A DNA stretch of 45,813 bases, taken from an uncultured Chloroflexota bacterium (GTDB taxonomy: Bacteria; Chloroflexota; Dehalococcoidia; UBA2979). The stretch lies in contig CAIXBH010000059.1 in assembly GCA_903917615.1 (NCBI GenBank), forward strand, positions 1-45,813, written 5' to 3'. Below, one piece after another: positions 19,157-28,197 of the stretch (positions are counted from its first letter, which is position 1; the number at the start of each line of letters is the position of its first letter). A program made the translations under genes and the position numbers. Under the pieces are notes generated by a model. The model did not search any database. It had not been told where the DNA came from and was given only the letters and a program-made list of their open reading frames with translations.

Positions 19157-19801
19157 CTAGAGCGCGATCTCCTTCACGTCCGGGCTGACCTGCAGCGGTG
19201 CTCCAGTCAGCGAGACGACCTCCTCGACCGTGTACCCGGGCGCGTACTCCTCGAGCACGAACTGTCCATCCCGCACGGCGACCACCGCGATGTCGGTGAC
19301 GACAAGCGTCACGCCGCGGGGCGACGTGACCGGCAGCGTGCAGGCATCGAGCAGACGCGGCTTGCCCTCGCGCGTGGTGTGCTCCATCGCGAGCCAGATC
19401 TCCTTCGCGGACGCGACGAGGTCCATCGCTCCGCCGATGCCGCCGAGGTTGTCGAATGCCGAGTTGCTGAGACGCCAGTTCGCGAAGGAACCATCGGCGG
19501 CGGCCTCGTACGCACCGAGCACCGTGACATCGAGCCGTCCGCTGCGGATCAACGCGAACGAGTCCGCGTGGTGCACGAAACTCGCCCCCGGCACCAGCGT
19601 CACCTGCTGGCCGCCCGCGTTCCAGACGTCCGGGTCGCCCTCCTCGGGCGTCGCCACACGGCCGTAGCCGATCACGCCGTTCTCGGACGTGAACAGGATG
19701 TCGTCCTCCTCCCGCGTGTAGCCGGATGCGAGCGTGGGGATGCCGATGCCCAGGTTCACCACCGACCCGGGGCGCAGGCGTCGACCGATGACCGCCGCCA
19801 T
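19157..19801 (-). CDS. CoA-transferase subunit B (3-oxoacid/acyl CoA-transferase beta)
   Basis: VNLGIGIPTLA, SENGVIGYG; frame stays open upstream to 19903, right after the subunit A stop. Confidence 0.88.
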   Translation of the reverse strand: MAAVIGRRLRPGSVVNLGIGIPTLASGYTREEDDILFTSENGVIGYGRVATPEEGDPDVWNAGGQQVTLVPGASFVHHADSFALIRSGRLDVTVLGAYEAAADGSFANWRLSNSAFDNLGGIGGAMDLVASAKEIWLAMEHTTREGKPRLLDACTLPVTSPRGVTLVVTDIAVVAVRDGQFVLEEYAPGYTVEEVVSLTGAPLQVSPDVKEIAL

Positions 19802-19903
19802 CTGCTCGCGCGTCAGGCCACGCTTCGCGGGGGCGCCCCCCTCCCGTGCCTCGGCCGCGGGAGCAGCGGCACGCGCCGGGCGCAGCGGTCCGCCCGCCGG
19901 GAT

Positions 19904-20584
19904 CTACACCATGCGCGTGACGAAGACACCCGGCGTGTGGATCTCGTCCGGCGAGAACGTCCCCGCGGGGACGATGGGCTCCTCCACCTCGACGATCGTC
20001 GTCCGCCCGGCCATCGCGGCGATCGGGTTGTAGTTCCGCGCGCCGTGGCGATAGATGAGGTTGCCGGCCGTGTCGGCCTTCCACGCGTGCACGAAGGCGT
20101 AGTCCGCGACGATCCCCTCCTCGAGGACATACGTCCGCCCATTGAACACGCGGTGCTCCTTGCCCTCGGAGAGGAGCGTCCCAACGCCGGCCGGGGTGTA
20201 GAACGCGGGGATGCCGGCGCCGCCAGCACGAATGCGCTCAGCAACAGTGCCCTGCGGCAGCAGTTCGACCTCCAGCGTCCCCGCACGCGCCATCTGCTCG
20301 GTGATCGACGGGCGCGATGGGTGCGTCGCCGCGGTGAACGAGGCGATGAGCTTCTTCACCCGGCCGTCCTCGATGAGGTTGCCGACGTTCCGCACGCTCG
20401 GGTCCGTCGAGGCTTGCGCCGCACCGTTCTGGACGACGGTGATCTCCTTCGTGCCGCGCTGGTGGAGCGCCGTCAGGAGGTTCAGCGGCGTGCCGACCCC
20501 GAACCCCGGGACGATCAGCGTGATCCCGTCCGGGACATCCGCGACCGCGTCGGCCATGGTTGGGTAGATCGTCGGTCGTGCCAT
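19904..20584 (-). CDS. CoA-transferase subunit A (alpha)
   Basis: MARPTIYPTMADAVADVPDGITLIVPGFGVGTPLNLL...IVEVEEPIVPAGTFSPDEIHTPGVFVTRMV*. Confidence 0.9.
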   Translation of the reverse strand: MARPTIYPTMADAVADVPDGITLIVPGFGVGTPLNLLTALHQRGTKEITVVQNGAAQASTDPSVRNVGNLIEDGRVKKLIASFTAATHPSRPSITEQMARAGTLEVELLPQGTVAERIRAGGAGIPAFYTPAGVGTLLSEGKEHRVFNGRTYVLEEGIVADYAFVHAWKADTAGNLIYRHGARNYNPIAAMAGRTTIVEVEEPIVPAGTFSPDEIHTPGVFVTRMV

Positions 20585-20898
20585 CGCTGCCCCCCGCTTT
20601 TCTGCTCCGCACACCCCGCGCGCAGCGCGTGGAATGTACATCGTCGGCCCGGACCATGTGCGGAAGGAGCGGTGGCTCCGTCCGCCTCCCGGTGGCTGGC
20701 TCACCGCTCGGGTCTAGTTGTAGCCCCTCGCCGACCGCGGGCCGCCCAGCATGCCCACCGCGCCCTGCGCGTTCCGCACGTAACGGTTCGGTGACCCCGC
20801 GTCACGCACGATTGGGGCGACCGGGAGCCTCGACAGCGCTCCCGGGAACCACGAGCCCGGCCCGGGCGTCCTACATGGGCACGGGAAGAGGAACCACC

Positions 20899-21930
20899 AT
20901 GCGGACCACACGACAGTTCATGACGGCGATGTTCCTGCTCGTTCTGGCGAGTTTCGTCCTCGCTGGCTCGAGCGCATCGGCGGCCACCGTCGCCGACACG
21001 GGGCTCGCGAGCCCGGCGCTCGGTCAGGTGGCACCCATGCCCATGCCCTCCGGACAACTCACGCCCACCCCCGTCTACGGGAACCTCGGCCTGGCGCTCG
21101 TCGTGTACTCGGGTGGCACAGTCGACGACCTCGAGTTGACCGCCGGGAACGCCGGTGCTTCCGGCGTCTGGGTTCAGGACTCGACCGGCCGGTACCAGCT
21201 GCTGCCGGTGCAGGCCCCCACGTTCGTGAAGTCGGGCTTCGCGGCAGCCTTCCCCGCCGCAAGCGCCAGTGCGGCGAACTTCCCGCAGGCGATCGCGGTG
21301 ACCCTGGTCGCCGCGCCGACACCGCCGCAGCCCACCACGGTCACGCAGTCTCAGAACGGCACCAAGCTGACGATGCGGGTGGGGGATCGCTTCCTGCTCC
21401 AGCTGGGCGACGCCGTGACGTGGGTGCCGCAGGTCGCGGACCAGACCATCGTCAGCCGCGTGGCGAACATCGCCGTGGTGCGCGGCGCGCAGGGCGTCTA
21501 CCAGGCCAACCAGCCCGGGACCACCACCCTGAGTGCGACGGGCACCCCGCCCTGCCCAGCGGGCGCACCGTGCGCGCTCTACCTCATCCAGTTCAGCGTG
21601 ACGATCGTGGTGCTCCCCGCGCCAGGCTCATCCGGCATCCAGGGCACCGTGACGCTCGGCCCCATCACGCCGGTCTGCCAGGTCAGCGTGCCGTGCGATA
21701 GCCCGTACCAGGCGACGCTGACGATCAACAACGCGGCGGGAACTCAGGCGGCGCAGGTCCGATCCGGCGCGGACGGGCGCTACACGGTCGCGCTCCCCGC
21801 AGGACACTACACGGTCGTGCCGCTGAGCCCGCAGGGCCAGACGCTGCCCCGAGCCGCCACGATGCAGGTCGACGTGGTCACAGGGCAGTACGCGACGGTG
21901 AACGTGCAATACGACACCGGCATCCGCTAG
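20899..21930 (+). CDS. Secreted protein with C-terminal carboxypeptidase-regulatory-like beta domain; middle region possibly chagasin/I42-like
   Basis: Signal peptide MRTTRQFMTAMFLLVLASFVLAGSSASA; RVGDRFLLQLGDAVTW; DGRYTVALPAGHYTV...YDTGIR. Confidence 0.7.
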   Translation: MRTTRQFMTAMFLLVLASFVLAGSSASAATVADTGLASPALGQVAPMPMPSGQLTPTPVYGNLGLALVVYSGGTVDDLELTAGNAGASGVWVQDSTGRYQLLPVQAPTFVKSGFAAAFPAASASAANFPQAIAVTLVAAPTPPQPTTVTQSQNGTKLTMRVGDRFLLQLGDAVTWVPQVADQTIVSRVANIAVVRGAQGVYQANQPGTTTLSATGTPPCPAGAPCALYLIQFSVTIVVLPAPGSSGIQGTVTLGPITPVCQVSVPCDSPYQATLTINNAAGTQAAQVRSGADGRYTVALPAGHYTVVPLSPQGQTLPRAATMQVDVVTGQYATVNVQYDTGIR

Positions 21931-22802
21931 CGAGACCGCGGGGCCTCGTCGGATTCGGACGGGCCGCCGCGCACCTCGTAGTCAATCGGCCCGGGGTGCC
22001 ACAGCCAGCCGAGCGTGCCCTGTGCGGCGCGCTTCCCGTAGAAGCCGCCGCCGGGGCCGCGGAGCACCCACGCGAAGCCGACCGCAACCACCGCGCCGAC
22101 GAGCGGGCCGACGAGGTACACCCACCATGCCGTCCACTCCCCCAGGACCAACGCCGGCGCGAGCGAGCGGACGAGGTTCATCGACGCTCCGCTCACCGGC
22201 GCGCCTACCAACCCGGCGAGCGCGATGTACGCACTCACGCCAATCGCATTGAGCGGCCCCACGTTCTGCGCGCCGGACGAGGTCCCGAGGATGGTGGTGA
22301 CGAGCCCCGCGGTGAGCAGCGCCTCCCAGCACGCCGCAGTGAACAGGCTGACACCCGTCCCCGGCAGCGTGAGACCCGCATCGCCCTGGCGGCCGAGCAG
22401 CGCCACGAGAAGCAGCGTGGCGACGACGCCACCGACGGCCTGCGCCATGACATACCCCGGGAGGCGATTCCACGGGAAATTGCCGCGCATCGCGAACGCG
22501 ATCGTCACCGCAGGGTTGAGGTGCGCCCCGGAGACCGCGCCCATCGATAGGATGACGGCGCCGACCATCAACCCGGGCGCGATGACCTGCGCCGCCACGC
22601 TCACGGCATTTCCGCCGAAGCGCGCGTTCACCATCGCCGCACCGACCGCCACGAACACCAGTGAGAACGTACCGAGCGCCTCGGCGAAGAGGCGTCGCCA
22701 CTCGTTCGCCTCGTTCAGGAAGTCGAGGAGTTCACGGCGGACCGCAACGGGATCGGGCTCGCCCACCCCGCCTGTCCCCGTGCCGGTGCCCGGCCGCGTC
22801 AC
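21927..22802 (-). CDS. MIP/aquaporin family channel with atypical second NPA motif
   Basis: SGAHLNPAVTIAF first motif; GASMNLVRSLAPA second motif; GTG start at 22802 overlapping ppk2 stop (GTGA). Confidence 0.85.
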   Translation of the reverse strand: MTRPGTGTGTGGVGEPDPVAVRRELLDFLNEANEWRRLFAEALGTFSLVFVAVGAAMVNARFGGNAVSVAAQVIAPGLMVGAVILSMGAVSGAHLNPAVTIAFAMRGNFPWNRLPGYVMAQAVGGVVATLLLVALLGRQGDAGLTLPGTGVSLFTAACWEALLTAGLVTTILGTSSGAQNVGPLNAIGVSAYIALAGLVGAPVSGASMNLVRSLAPALVLGEWTAWWVYLVGPLVGAVVAVGFAWVLRGPGGGFYGKRAAQGTLGWLWHPGPIDYEVRGGPSESDEAPRSR

Positions 22803-23611
22803 GGGACGAGCAGACCGTGCTTCGGCTTGCCTCCGGGATACGGCAACACAACCGAATCGTCCGCATGCAGCACCGAGTCGTCCCGGCCCTCGTAGTCGAG
22901 GCGCGAGAGCAGGTCGCGCATGATGTTCATGTGCGCGCGGTGCTTGTGGTCTGCGCGCACGATCGTCCACGGCGCGTGCTTCGTGTGCGTCTGCTCAAGC
23001 ATCTCGTCGCGCGCCCGGCTGTAATCGTCCCACTTCTCCTGGGCGATGGCGTCGAGCGGGCTCGTCTTCCACTGCTTCAGCGGATCGCGCCTCCGATCTT
23101 CGAGGCGAGCCGCCTGCTCATCCTTCGACACGTCGAGGTAGTACTTGATGAGATGGATCCCGGAGTCCACGAGCATCTGCTCGAACGCCGGCGCAGAGCG
23201 CATGAACGCTTCCAGCTCATCGTGCGTGCAGAACCCCATCACCCGCTCAACGCCCGCGCGGTTGTACCAGCTGCGGTTGAACAGCACGAGCTCCGTTGCA
23301 GCAGGCAAATGCCGTACCCAGCGCGTGAAGTACCAGAGCGTCTTGTCGCGATCGGTCGGCGCTGGCAGCGCGACCGATCGCGCCTCGCGCGGGCTGAGGT
23401 GCTCCAGGAAGCGCTTGATCGTGCCGTCCTTCCCGGCCGCGTCCCGCCCCTCGAAGATGACGAGAAGTTTCCCGCCGGACGCGATGAGGTGCCGCTGCAA
23501 CTTCACGAGCTCGATCTGAAGCGGAATCAGCGCCCGGACCTCGTCCTCAGCCTTGAGCTCGTCGCGGCGAATCTCCGCATCCCGCTTCGTAACGGAGGCG
23601 TCGTTGGTCAT
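22799..23611 (-). CDS. ppk2: Polyphosphate kinase 2 (PPK2 family)
   Basis: FEGRDAAGKDGTIKRFLEHLSPR Walker A; FNRSWYNRAGVERVMGF. Confidence 0.94.
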   Translation of the reverse strand: MTNDASVTKRDAEIRRDELKAEDEVRALIPLQIELVKLQRHLIASGGKLLVIFEGRDAAGKDGTIKRFLEHLSPREARSVALPAPTDRDKTLWYFTRWVRHLPAATELVLFNRSWYNRAGVERVMGFCTHDELEAFMRSAPAFEQMLVDSGIHLIKYYLDVSKDEQAARLEDRRRDPLKQWKTSPLDAIAQEKWDDYSRARDEMLEQTHTKHAPWTIVRADHKHRAHMNIMRDLLSRLDYEGRDDSVLHADDSVVLPYPGGKPKHGLLVP

Positions 23612-23711
23612 GGAGCACCGCCCTTCACATCCATGGTAGGCATGCGACAGGCCGCGCGGTCACGCACTGCCGGACGATGCGTACGCACGCCCATGCCCGT
23701 GGAAGCGGGCG

Positions 23712-25097
23712 TCAGGCGCGCGCGCCTCGATCGGGAGGTTCGGGCGAAGCGTCGTGCAATGCCCACGCCTCGCCGCTGGCCGCCAGAGCGGCAAAGCGAG
23801 CGAGCAGCGCCCGATGTCGCCGCACGCCGCGCAGGAAGAGCGCCGCGAAGATCACCACCACGGTGAGCGCGATGACGCCGCCGGCGGTCATCGACCACTC
23901 GGTGATTGGTACCGGCAGCCAGCCGTCGAGGAACCTCGGCGCCGCCCGGAGGACGGTTGCGATCGCGAGCGCGCCTCCGAGCGCGAGACCACGCATCGGG
24001 CTCTGCGCGCCGCTGAACCGCTCGCTCGCGAATTCCGGCAGGATCAGTTGCGCCATCGCGACCATCGTCGTCAGCACCACGCCGACGGCGAACACGTGCC
24101 TCAGCGCATCGAGCACGTTCCAGGCGGGCGCGGCGCCGCTGAGGAGCGAACCCGCCCCGGTCCCGATCGCAATCAGTCCGACCAGCGTCAGCCAGCCCAG
24201 CGCGAGCTGCAGTGTGACGGCGAATCCGCGCGAGACCGGACGCACGCGCTGCGGTGGACGCCACCACCCGAACAGGCCTGACATCCACGTCACGCCGAGC
24301 CCGAGCAGCAGCAGCGCGATCCCGTCAACACCTCCGCCTGCATGCCCCGCCAGTCCCATGGGACGCACGAGCAGCAACGCCAGGCCCAGCTGCATCGCGA
24401 TGCACGGCACTGCGACCGCGCGCAGCGTCAGCCGCGTCGCCCCGAAGAACACCGGAAACGAGCGCACGCCGACGCCGAGGATGAACATCAGGTGGAAGCC
24501 GAAGAACTGCAGTAGCGTGAGTGCCCCATCCTGGTCCGGTGGCACGACCGAACCGCGCCCCACCGCTGTCGCCGCCAGCCAGCCAGCGCCCACGAGCGCC
24601 TGAATCGCAAACCACGTGGTGCCGGCGAGGAAGAACGGCCCGGTCGGATCGCCTCGGCCCGAGGAGGCTGACATGCCGGGCACGACGTTGGCAGCAGCGC
24701 ACAGCGCCCCGGCGGCCTCGGCGAGCGCGCCGGCGACCGCCAGCGCCCCGAACGCCGGCGACGGCATCCCGAGTTGGCCGATCGCCCGAGCCAGCACGCC
24801 GCCCGCGATGAGGTAGAGCGACGGCGTGACCAGCGCAGGATGCGGTAGCGCCCGGCCGCCGGTGAACCCGGGCACGAGGTGATACGCGACCCCGACGATG
24901 AACAGCCCGACAAACCCGACGGCCTGCAGATGTCCGTGCACCTGGGCCTGCGCCACCCACGCCGCATTCGAGATCCCAAGCGCCCCGAGCAGCGTCAACT
25001 CGATCGCCAGCACGAAGCCGCCGAACACCGCGATGACCACGCTCATGACGATGAACGGCACGTGGATCGGCGCAGGCCCCGGACGTCCCGCCGTCAC
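23712..25097 (-). CDS. NnrS-like polytopic heme/copper membrane protein
   Basis: 461 aa, about 12 TM, HGHLQAVGFVGLFIVGVAYHLVPGF; downstream of nirK. Confidence 0.65.
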   Translation of the reverse strand: MTAGRPGPAPIHVPFIVMSVVIAVFGGFVLAIELTLLGALGISNAAWVAQAQVHGHLQAVGFVGLFIVGVAYHLVPGFTGGRALPHPALVTPSLYLIAGGVLARAIGQLGMPSPAFGALAVAGALAEAAGALCAAANVVPGMSASSGRGDPTGPFFLAGTTWFAIQALVGAGWLAATAVGRGSVVPPDQDGALTLLQFFGFHLMFILGVGVRSFPVFFGATRLTLRAVAVPCIAMQLGLALLLVRPMGLAGHAGGGVDGIALLLLGLGVTWMSGLFGWWRPPQRVRPVSRGFAVTLQLALGWLTLVGLIAIGTGAGSLLSGAAPAWNVLDALRHVFAVGVVLTTMVAMAQLILPEFASERFSGAQSPMRGLALGGALAIATVLRAAPRFLDGWLPVPITEWSMTAGGVIALTVVVIFAALFLRGVRRHRALLARFAALAASGEAWALHDASPEPPDRGARA

Positions 25098-25104
25098 CTC
25101 GATC

Positions 25105-25527
25105 TCACGAGAGCGACGACGCGCGCGGCGCGGCGCGCAGCCACGTGATCCCCAGCCACAGCAGCGCGGTCATGATCGAAAGCGCGCCGACGATCACGAG
25201 GACCGGCGGCAGCCCGAAGATGACCTCAGCGAGGATTCCGATCGGCATCAGCAGCCCGCCGAGCGCGAGCCACGCGATGATGCGCCGCTGCGTATCTGCG
25301 GCGCTGGTGCGGGCGAGTGTCAGACCAATCGCAATATTCAGCGTGGAGAACAGCGCGCCATGCACATGCGCAAGCGTCGTCTCGAAGTGCTTGCCGGAGG
25401 CAGCCTCGGTAATCCACTGAGCGCGGCCAGGCGCGACGTCGCGGGCGTAGATCAAGACGAAACCCAGCACCATGAACCAGGCCAGGCCGAGCAGTCCGAT
25501 AGCCACGTTGTACCTGCCGTTTGCCAT
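25105..25527 (-). CDS. Small four-TM membrane protein with conserved-looking HVHG motif
   Basis: MANGRYNVAIGLLGLAWFMVLGFVL...TTLAHVHGALFSTLNIAIG; start set at 25527. Confidence 0.7.
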   Translation of the reverse strand: MANGRYNVAIGLLGLAWFMVLGFVLIYARDVAPGRAQWITEAASGKHFETTLAHVHGALFSTLNIAIGLTLARTSAADTQRRIIAWLALGGLLMPIGILAEVIFGLPPVLVIVGALSIMTALLWLGITWLRAAPRASSLS

Positions 25528-25555
25528 CCGCCTCTCCCACCTGCCCCATTCGGGC

Positions 25556-26389
25556 TCAGTCGCCGACGGCCAGCCCCACCAGCACCGCGTCGTCAACCGG
25601 GTGGCGTGTGCCCAGCGTATCGAGGTTGTGCAGCGCGATCGTCGTGATCGTGCCTTCGACGCCGAGGATCTGCAGCGCGTCGCCGCGGATCGCGAGCGCG
25701 CGGACATCGTGCGGTGAGTTCGCAAAGAGAATGCGGCGTCCCGTGGCGGCGAGCCGGGCAACGTTCAACTCGACGATCGAGCCATCCTGCGCCGCGTACC
25801 AGATCATGCGTCCCTGATCGTCGATGGCGAGCGCAGGCAGAAAGCCGGGCTCGTTCTCCAGCACGCCTGGCGGAATGGTCGCATCGAGGCTCAACCGGTC
25901 GGCGTTGTAGATCAGCATCCCACCGGTCCCGACTGGCACGATGATGCGCCGGTGCACCTCGTCGATCGCGAATGGCCGGCCGTCACTCACGGTCGCGCAG
26001 CCCACGAGCCCGGCGTCCGCGAACGACAGCGATGGCCCGAAGTCGCTCGCGTCGGCGCGCCACGAGCGGATGCCGCTGTGCGAGTCGGAGAACCACAGCA
26101 ACTGCTGTCGGCTGTCCCATCCGATCTGTGTAGCGGTCTTTGCGTAGACGTGCTTGAGGCTCGTGGTCTCGATGCGAGCCACCTCGGCCCCGTCCACCGC
26201 CCGACGCACGATGGTTCCGTCCTCGAGCGCGAACCACGTGGAGGCCGCAGCGGCCGGCGCTGGCTGCGCGTACCAATCGGCTGGCGGGCGGGGGAGTGTC
26301 CCCGTCCGCCAGCCGAGGTACGCCACCGCGACGAGCAGCGCGACCGCGAGCACGAGGCCCGTCTGCGATACCCGTCGCAGCGCGATCAC
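25556..26389 (-). CDS. Membrane-anchored beta-propeller-like protein (WD/YVTN-like)
   Basis: N-terminal TM, then WFALEDGTIVRRAVDGAEVARIETTS... repeats; GTG start overlaps nirK stop (GTGA). Confidence 0.65.
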   Translation of the reverse strand: MIALRRVSQTGLVLAVALLVAVAYLGWRTGTLPRPPADWYAQPAPAAAASTWFALEDGTIVRRAVDGAEVARIETTSLKHVYAKTATQIGWDSRQQLLWFSDSHSGIRSWRADASDFGPSLSFADAGLVGCATVSDGRPFAIDEVHRRIIVPVGTGGMLIYNADRLSLDATIPPGVLENEPGFLPALAIDDQGRMIWYAAQDGSIVELNVARLAATGRRILFANSPHDVRALAIRGDALQILGVEGTITTIALHNLDTLGTRHPVDDAVLVGLAVGD

Positions 26390-27486
26390 TGACCGACCGC
26401 CGAGAAGATGTCCGGAGCCGCGGCGCCTGTCACCACGATCTGCCCTGCCGCACCCTTGTCGAGGCGGCTCAGCGAGTGGTCGACGATGGTGAAGGTGCCG
26501 GGGACCGGCAGCGTCAGTTCCACCATCGTCGCGGAGCCCGGCGCGACGGTGATCGTCTGCACGTGCTCGGCCATCGAGCTGAACGAGCCCCATGTCGCTG
26601 CGCGGTCAAAGACGGTGCCGATGATGTGGAAACTCGACGTCAGGTTCGGACCGCCCACGCCCCAGAAGATGCGGATGCGATCGCCGACGTTCGCCTTCAG
26701 CGCGCGGTCGCCGGTGATCGCGCCGATCGCGCCGTTGAACACCACGTAGGACGGCTGCTCCTGCGCGAGCCGACCGAGGTCCGCCGCCTGCAGGCCGGGA
26801 TCGCCCGCCTTGCCGGCCGTGTAGATCTCGCCCTGGCAGATGTAGAACTCCTTGTCGACCGGCGGCAGGCCGGCGGCGGGTTCGACAACGATCAGCCCGT
26901 ACATGCCCGCGGAGATGTGCAGCGGGATCGGCGGCGTCGCGCAGTGGTAGATGTAGACGCCCGGGTGCAGCGCCTTGAAGCGGAACGTCTTCGACTGACC
27001 GACGTTCACGTTCGTCAACGCCGCCCCGCCGCCCGGCCCGAGGACGGCATGCAGGTCGATGTTGTGCGCCAGCTGGTTCCCGGTCTTGTTGCTGAGCGTC
27101 AATTCGACCGTGTCGCCCTCGCGCACGCGGATCATCGGGCCGGGCACCGTGCCGTTGAACGTCCAGAAGTGGTAGCCCGCCCCGTCGGCGAGCTTGCCGT
27201 CGAGTTCCTGCACCTCCATCGAGACCTTGACCACCTGGGAGGTCGTCCGCCGCACGGGCGGGGCAACCGCCGGGTTCGGCAGGTAAGGAAGGTCGACGGG
27301 CTTCTGCTGCGCGACGGACGCCGCACCCCCGGCAACCGGCGCTCCCGCTGGGGTGTTCAACGAGAGCGCCGGCTTCGACTTGTCGGTGCAGCCGATGAGG
27401 CTCAACGCCGGAATCGCCGCGCCGAACAGTCCGAGGTCTCGCAGGATGCGCCGCCGCCCGACTGCGTCTGTCTTGACGTCTGACAT
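26386..27486 (-). CDS. nirK: Copper-containing nitrite reductase (NO-forming)
   Basis: HNIDLHA, YHCATPPIPLHISAGMYG (type 1 Cu), SFHIIG (catalytic His region), VDHSL (type 2 Cu His); signal RRRILRDLGLFGAAIPALSLIGC. Confidence 0.92.
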   Translation of the reverse strand: MSDVKTDAVGRRRILRDLGLFGAAIPALSLIGCTDKSKPALSLNTPAGAPVAGGAASVAQQKPVDLPYLPNPAVAPPVRRTTSQVVKVSMEVQELDGKLADGAGYHFWTFNGTVPGPMIRVREGDTVELTLSNKTGNQLAHNIDLHAVLGPGGGAALTNVNVGQSKTFRFKALHPGVYIYHCATPPIPLHISAGMYGLIVVEPAAGLPPVDKEFYICQGEIYTAGKAGDPGLQAADLGRLAQEQPSYVVFNGAIGAITGDRALKANVGDRIRIFWGVGGPNLTSSFHIIGTVFDRAATWGSFSSMAEHVQTITVAPGSATMVELTLPVPGTFTIVDHSLSRLDKGAAGQIVVTGAAAPDIFSAVGQ

Positions 27487-27608
27487 GGTGGAATCTCCAT
27501 TTCCGCAATCGGCTTCAGTCGCCGCTTGCCCCGATGACACTGTGCCAATCCATGACCACGTGACTAAGGGACGAAGGTCACCCCGCGGGGCGGCATCAGT
27601 CCCTATTT

Positions 27609-27625
27609 ATGAGCCATGCGCTCAT
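27609..27625. promoter_or_regulatory. Inverted repeat ATGAGC-N5-GCTCAT in the nirK/Rrf2 divergent intergenic region (candidate operator)
   Basis: ATGAGCCATGCGCTCAT; adjacent direct repeat CATCGTTA at 27623-27630 and 27642-27649. Confidence 0.45.
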
Positions 27626-27727
27626 CGTTAAGTACAGAGGACATCGTTAGAGCAAGGCAGAGCGGGCACGGCGCGTTCGCGCACCTTCCGCGTTGAGTCA
27701 CCGCATCAGCGGATCGAGAATGGACGC

Positions 27728-28189
27728 ATGCAGATCACGCTCGGCAAACGGGGCGACTACGCGGTCCGAGCGGTGCTCGACCTCGCCCGGCACTACGGCA
27801 CGGGTATGCGCAAAGCGCGCCACGTCGCCGACGCCATGCACATCCCTCCGGCGTACCTGCCGCAGATCCTCGCGGACCTCGTCCGCCAGGGCATCCTCGT
27901 CGCCACGCCCGGGCGCGACGGCGGCTACGAGCTCGCGCGCCCCCCGCGTGCGATCTCGCTCCTCGAGGTCGTCGAGGCGGCCGAAGGGCCGCTGAACGCC
28001 ATCCGCAGCTGCGTGCTGCGCGACATCCCCTGCGGTCAGCACGGCTTCTGCGCTGCGCACGAGGCGTGGACGGACGGCCAGCAGGCGCTCGCTCGCAAGC
28101 TCGCCGGGACATCCTTCGCCACGCTCGCGAAGCGTGACTCCGCCACTGACGCAGCGACGGCACCCGGCGCCGCGCGCCGCGGGCGCTAG
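27728..28189 (+). CDS. Rrf2 family transcriptional regulator with three-cysteine Fe-S type motif
   Basis: MQITLGKRGDYAVRAVLDLARH; PPAYLPQILADLVRQGIL; CVLRDIPCGQHGFC. Confidence 0.92.
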   Translation: MQITLGKRGDYAVRAVLDLARHYGTGMRKARHVADAMHIPPAYLPQILADLVRQGILVATPGRDGGYELARPPRAISLLEVVEAAEGPLNAIRSCVLRDIPCGQHGFCAAHEAWTDGQQALARKLAGTSFATLAKRDSATDAATAPGAARRGR

Positions 28190-28197
28190 GCCCGCTC

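Noticed and set aside
17885-20794. 969-aa plus-strand ORF
   Set aside because: Alternative-frame ORF over the antiporter and antisense to the CoA-transferase genes; Arg/Pro/His-rich, no domain; typical high-GC artefact.
21927-21930. Convergent stop codons sharing CTAG between the secreted protein and aquaporin genes
   Set aside because: Real, but common in compact genomes; no further evidence of regulation.
26386-27486. Possible loss of catalytic His in NirK (GDRAL region)
   Set aside because: Comparison with recalled A. faecalis NirK numbering places HisCAT in the PHLIGG segment, matching FHIIG here, so it is conserved.
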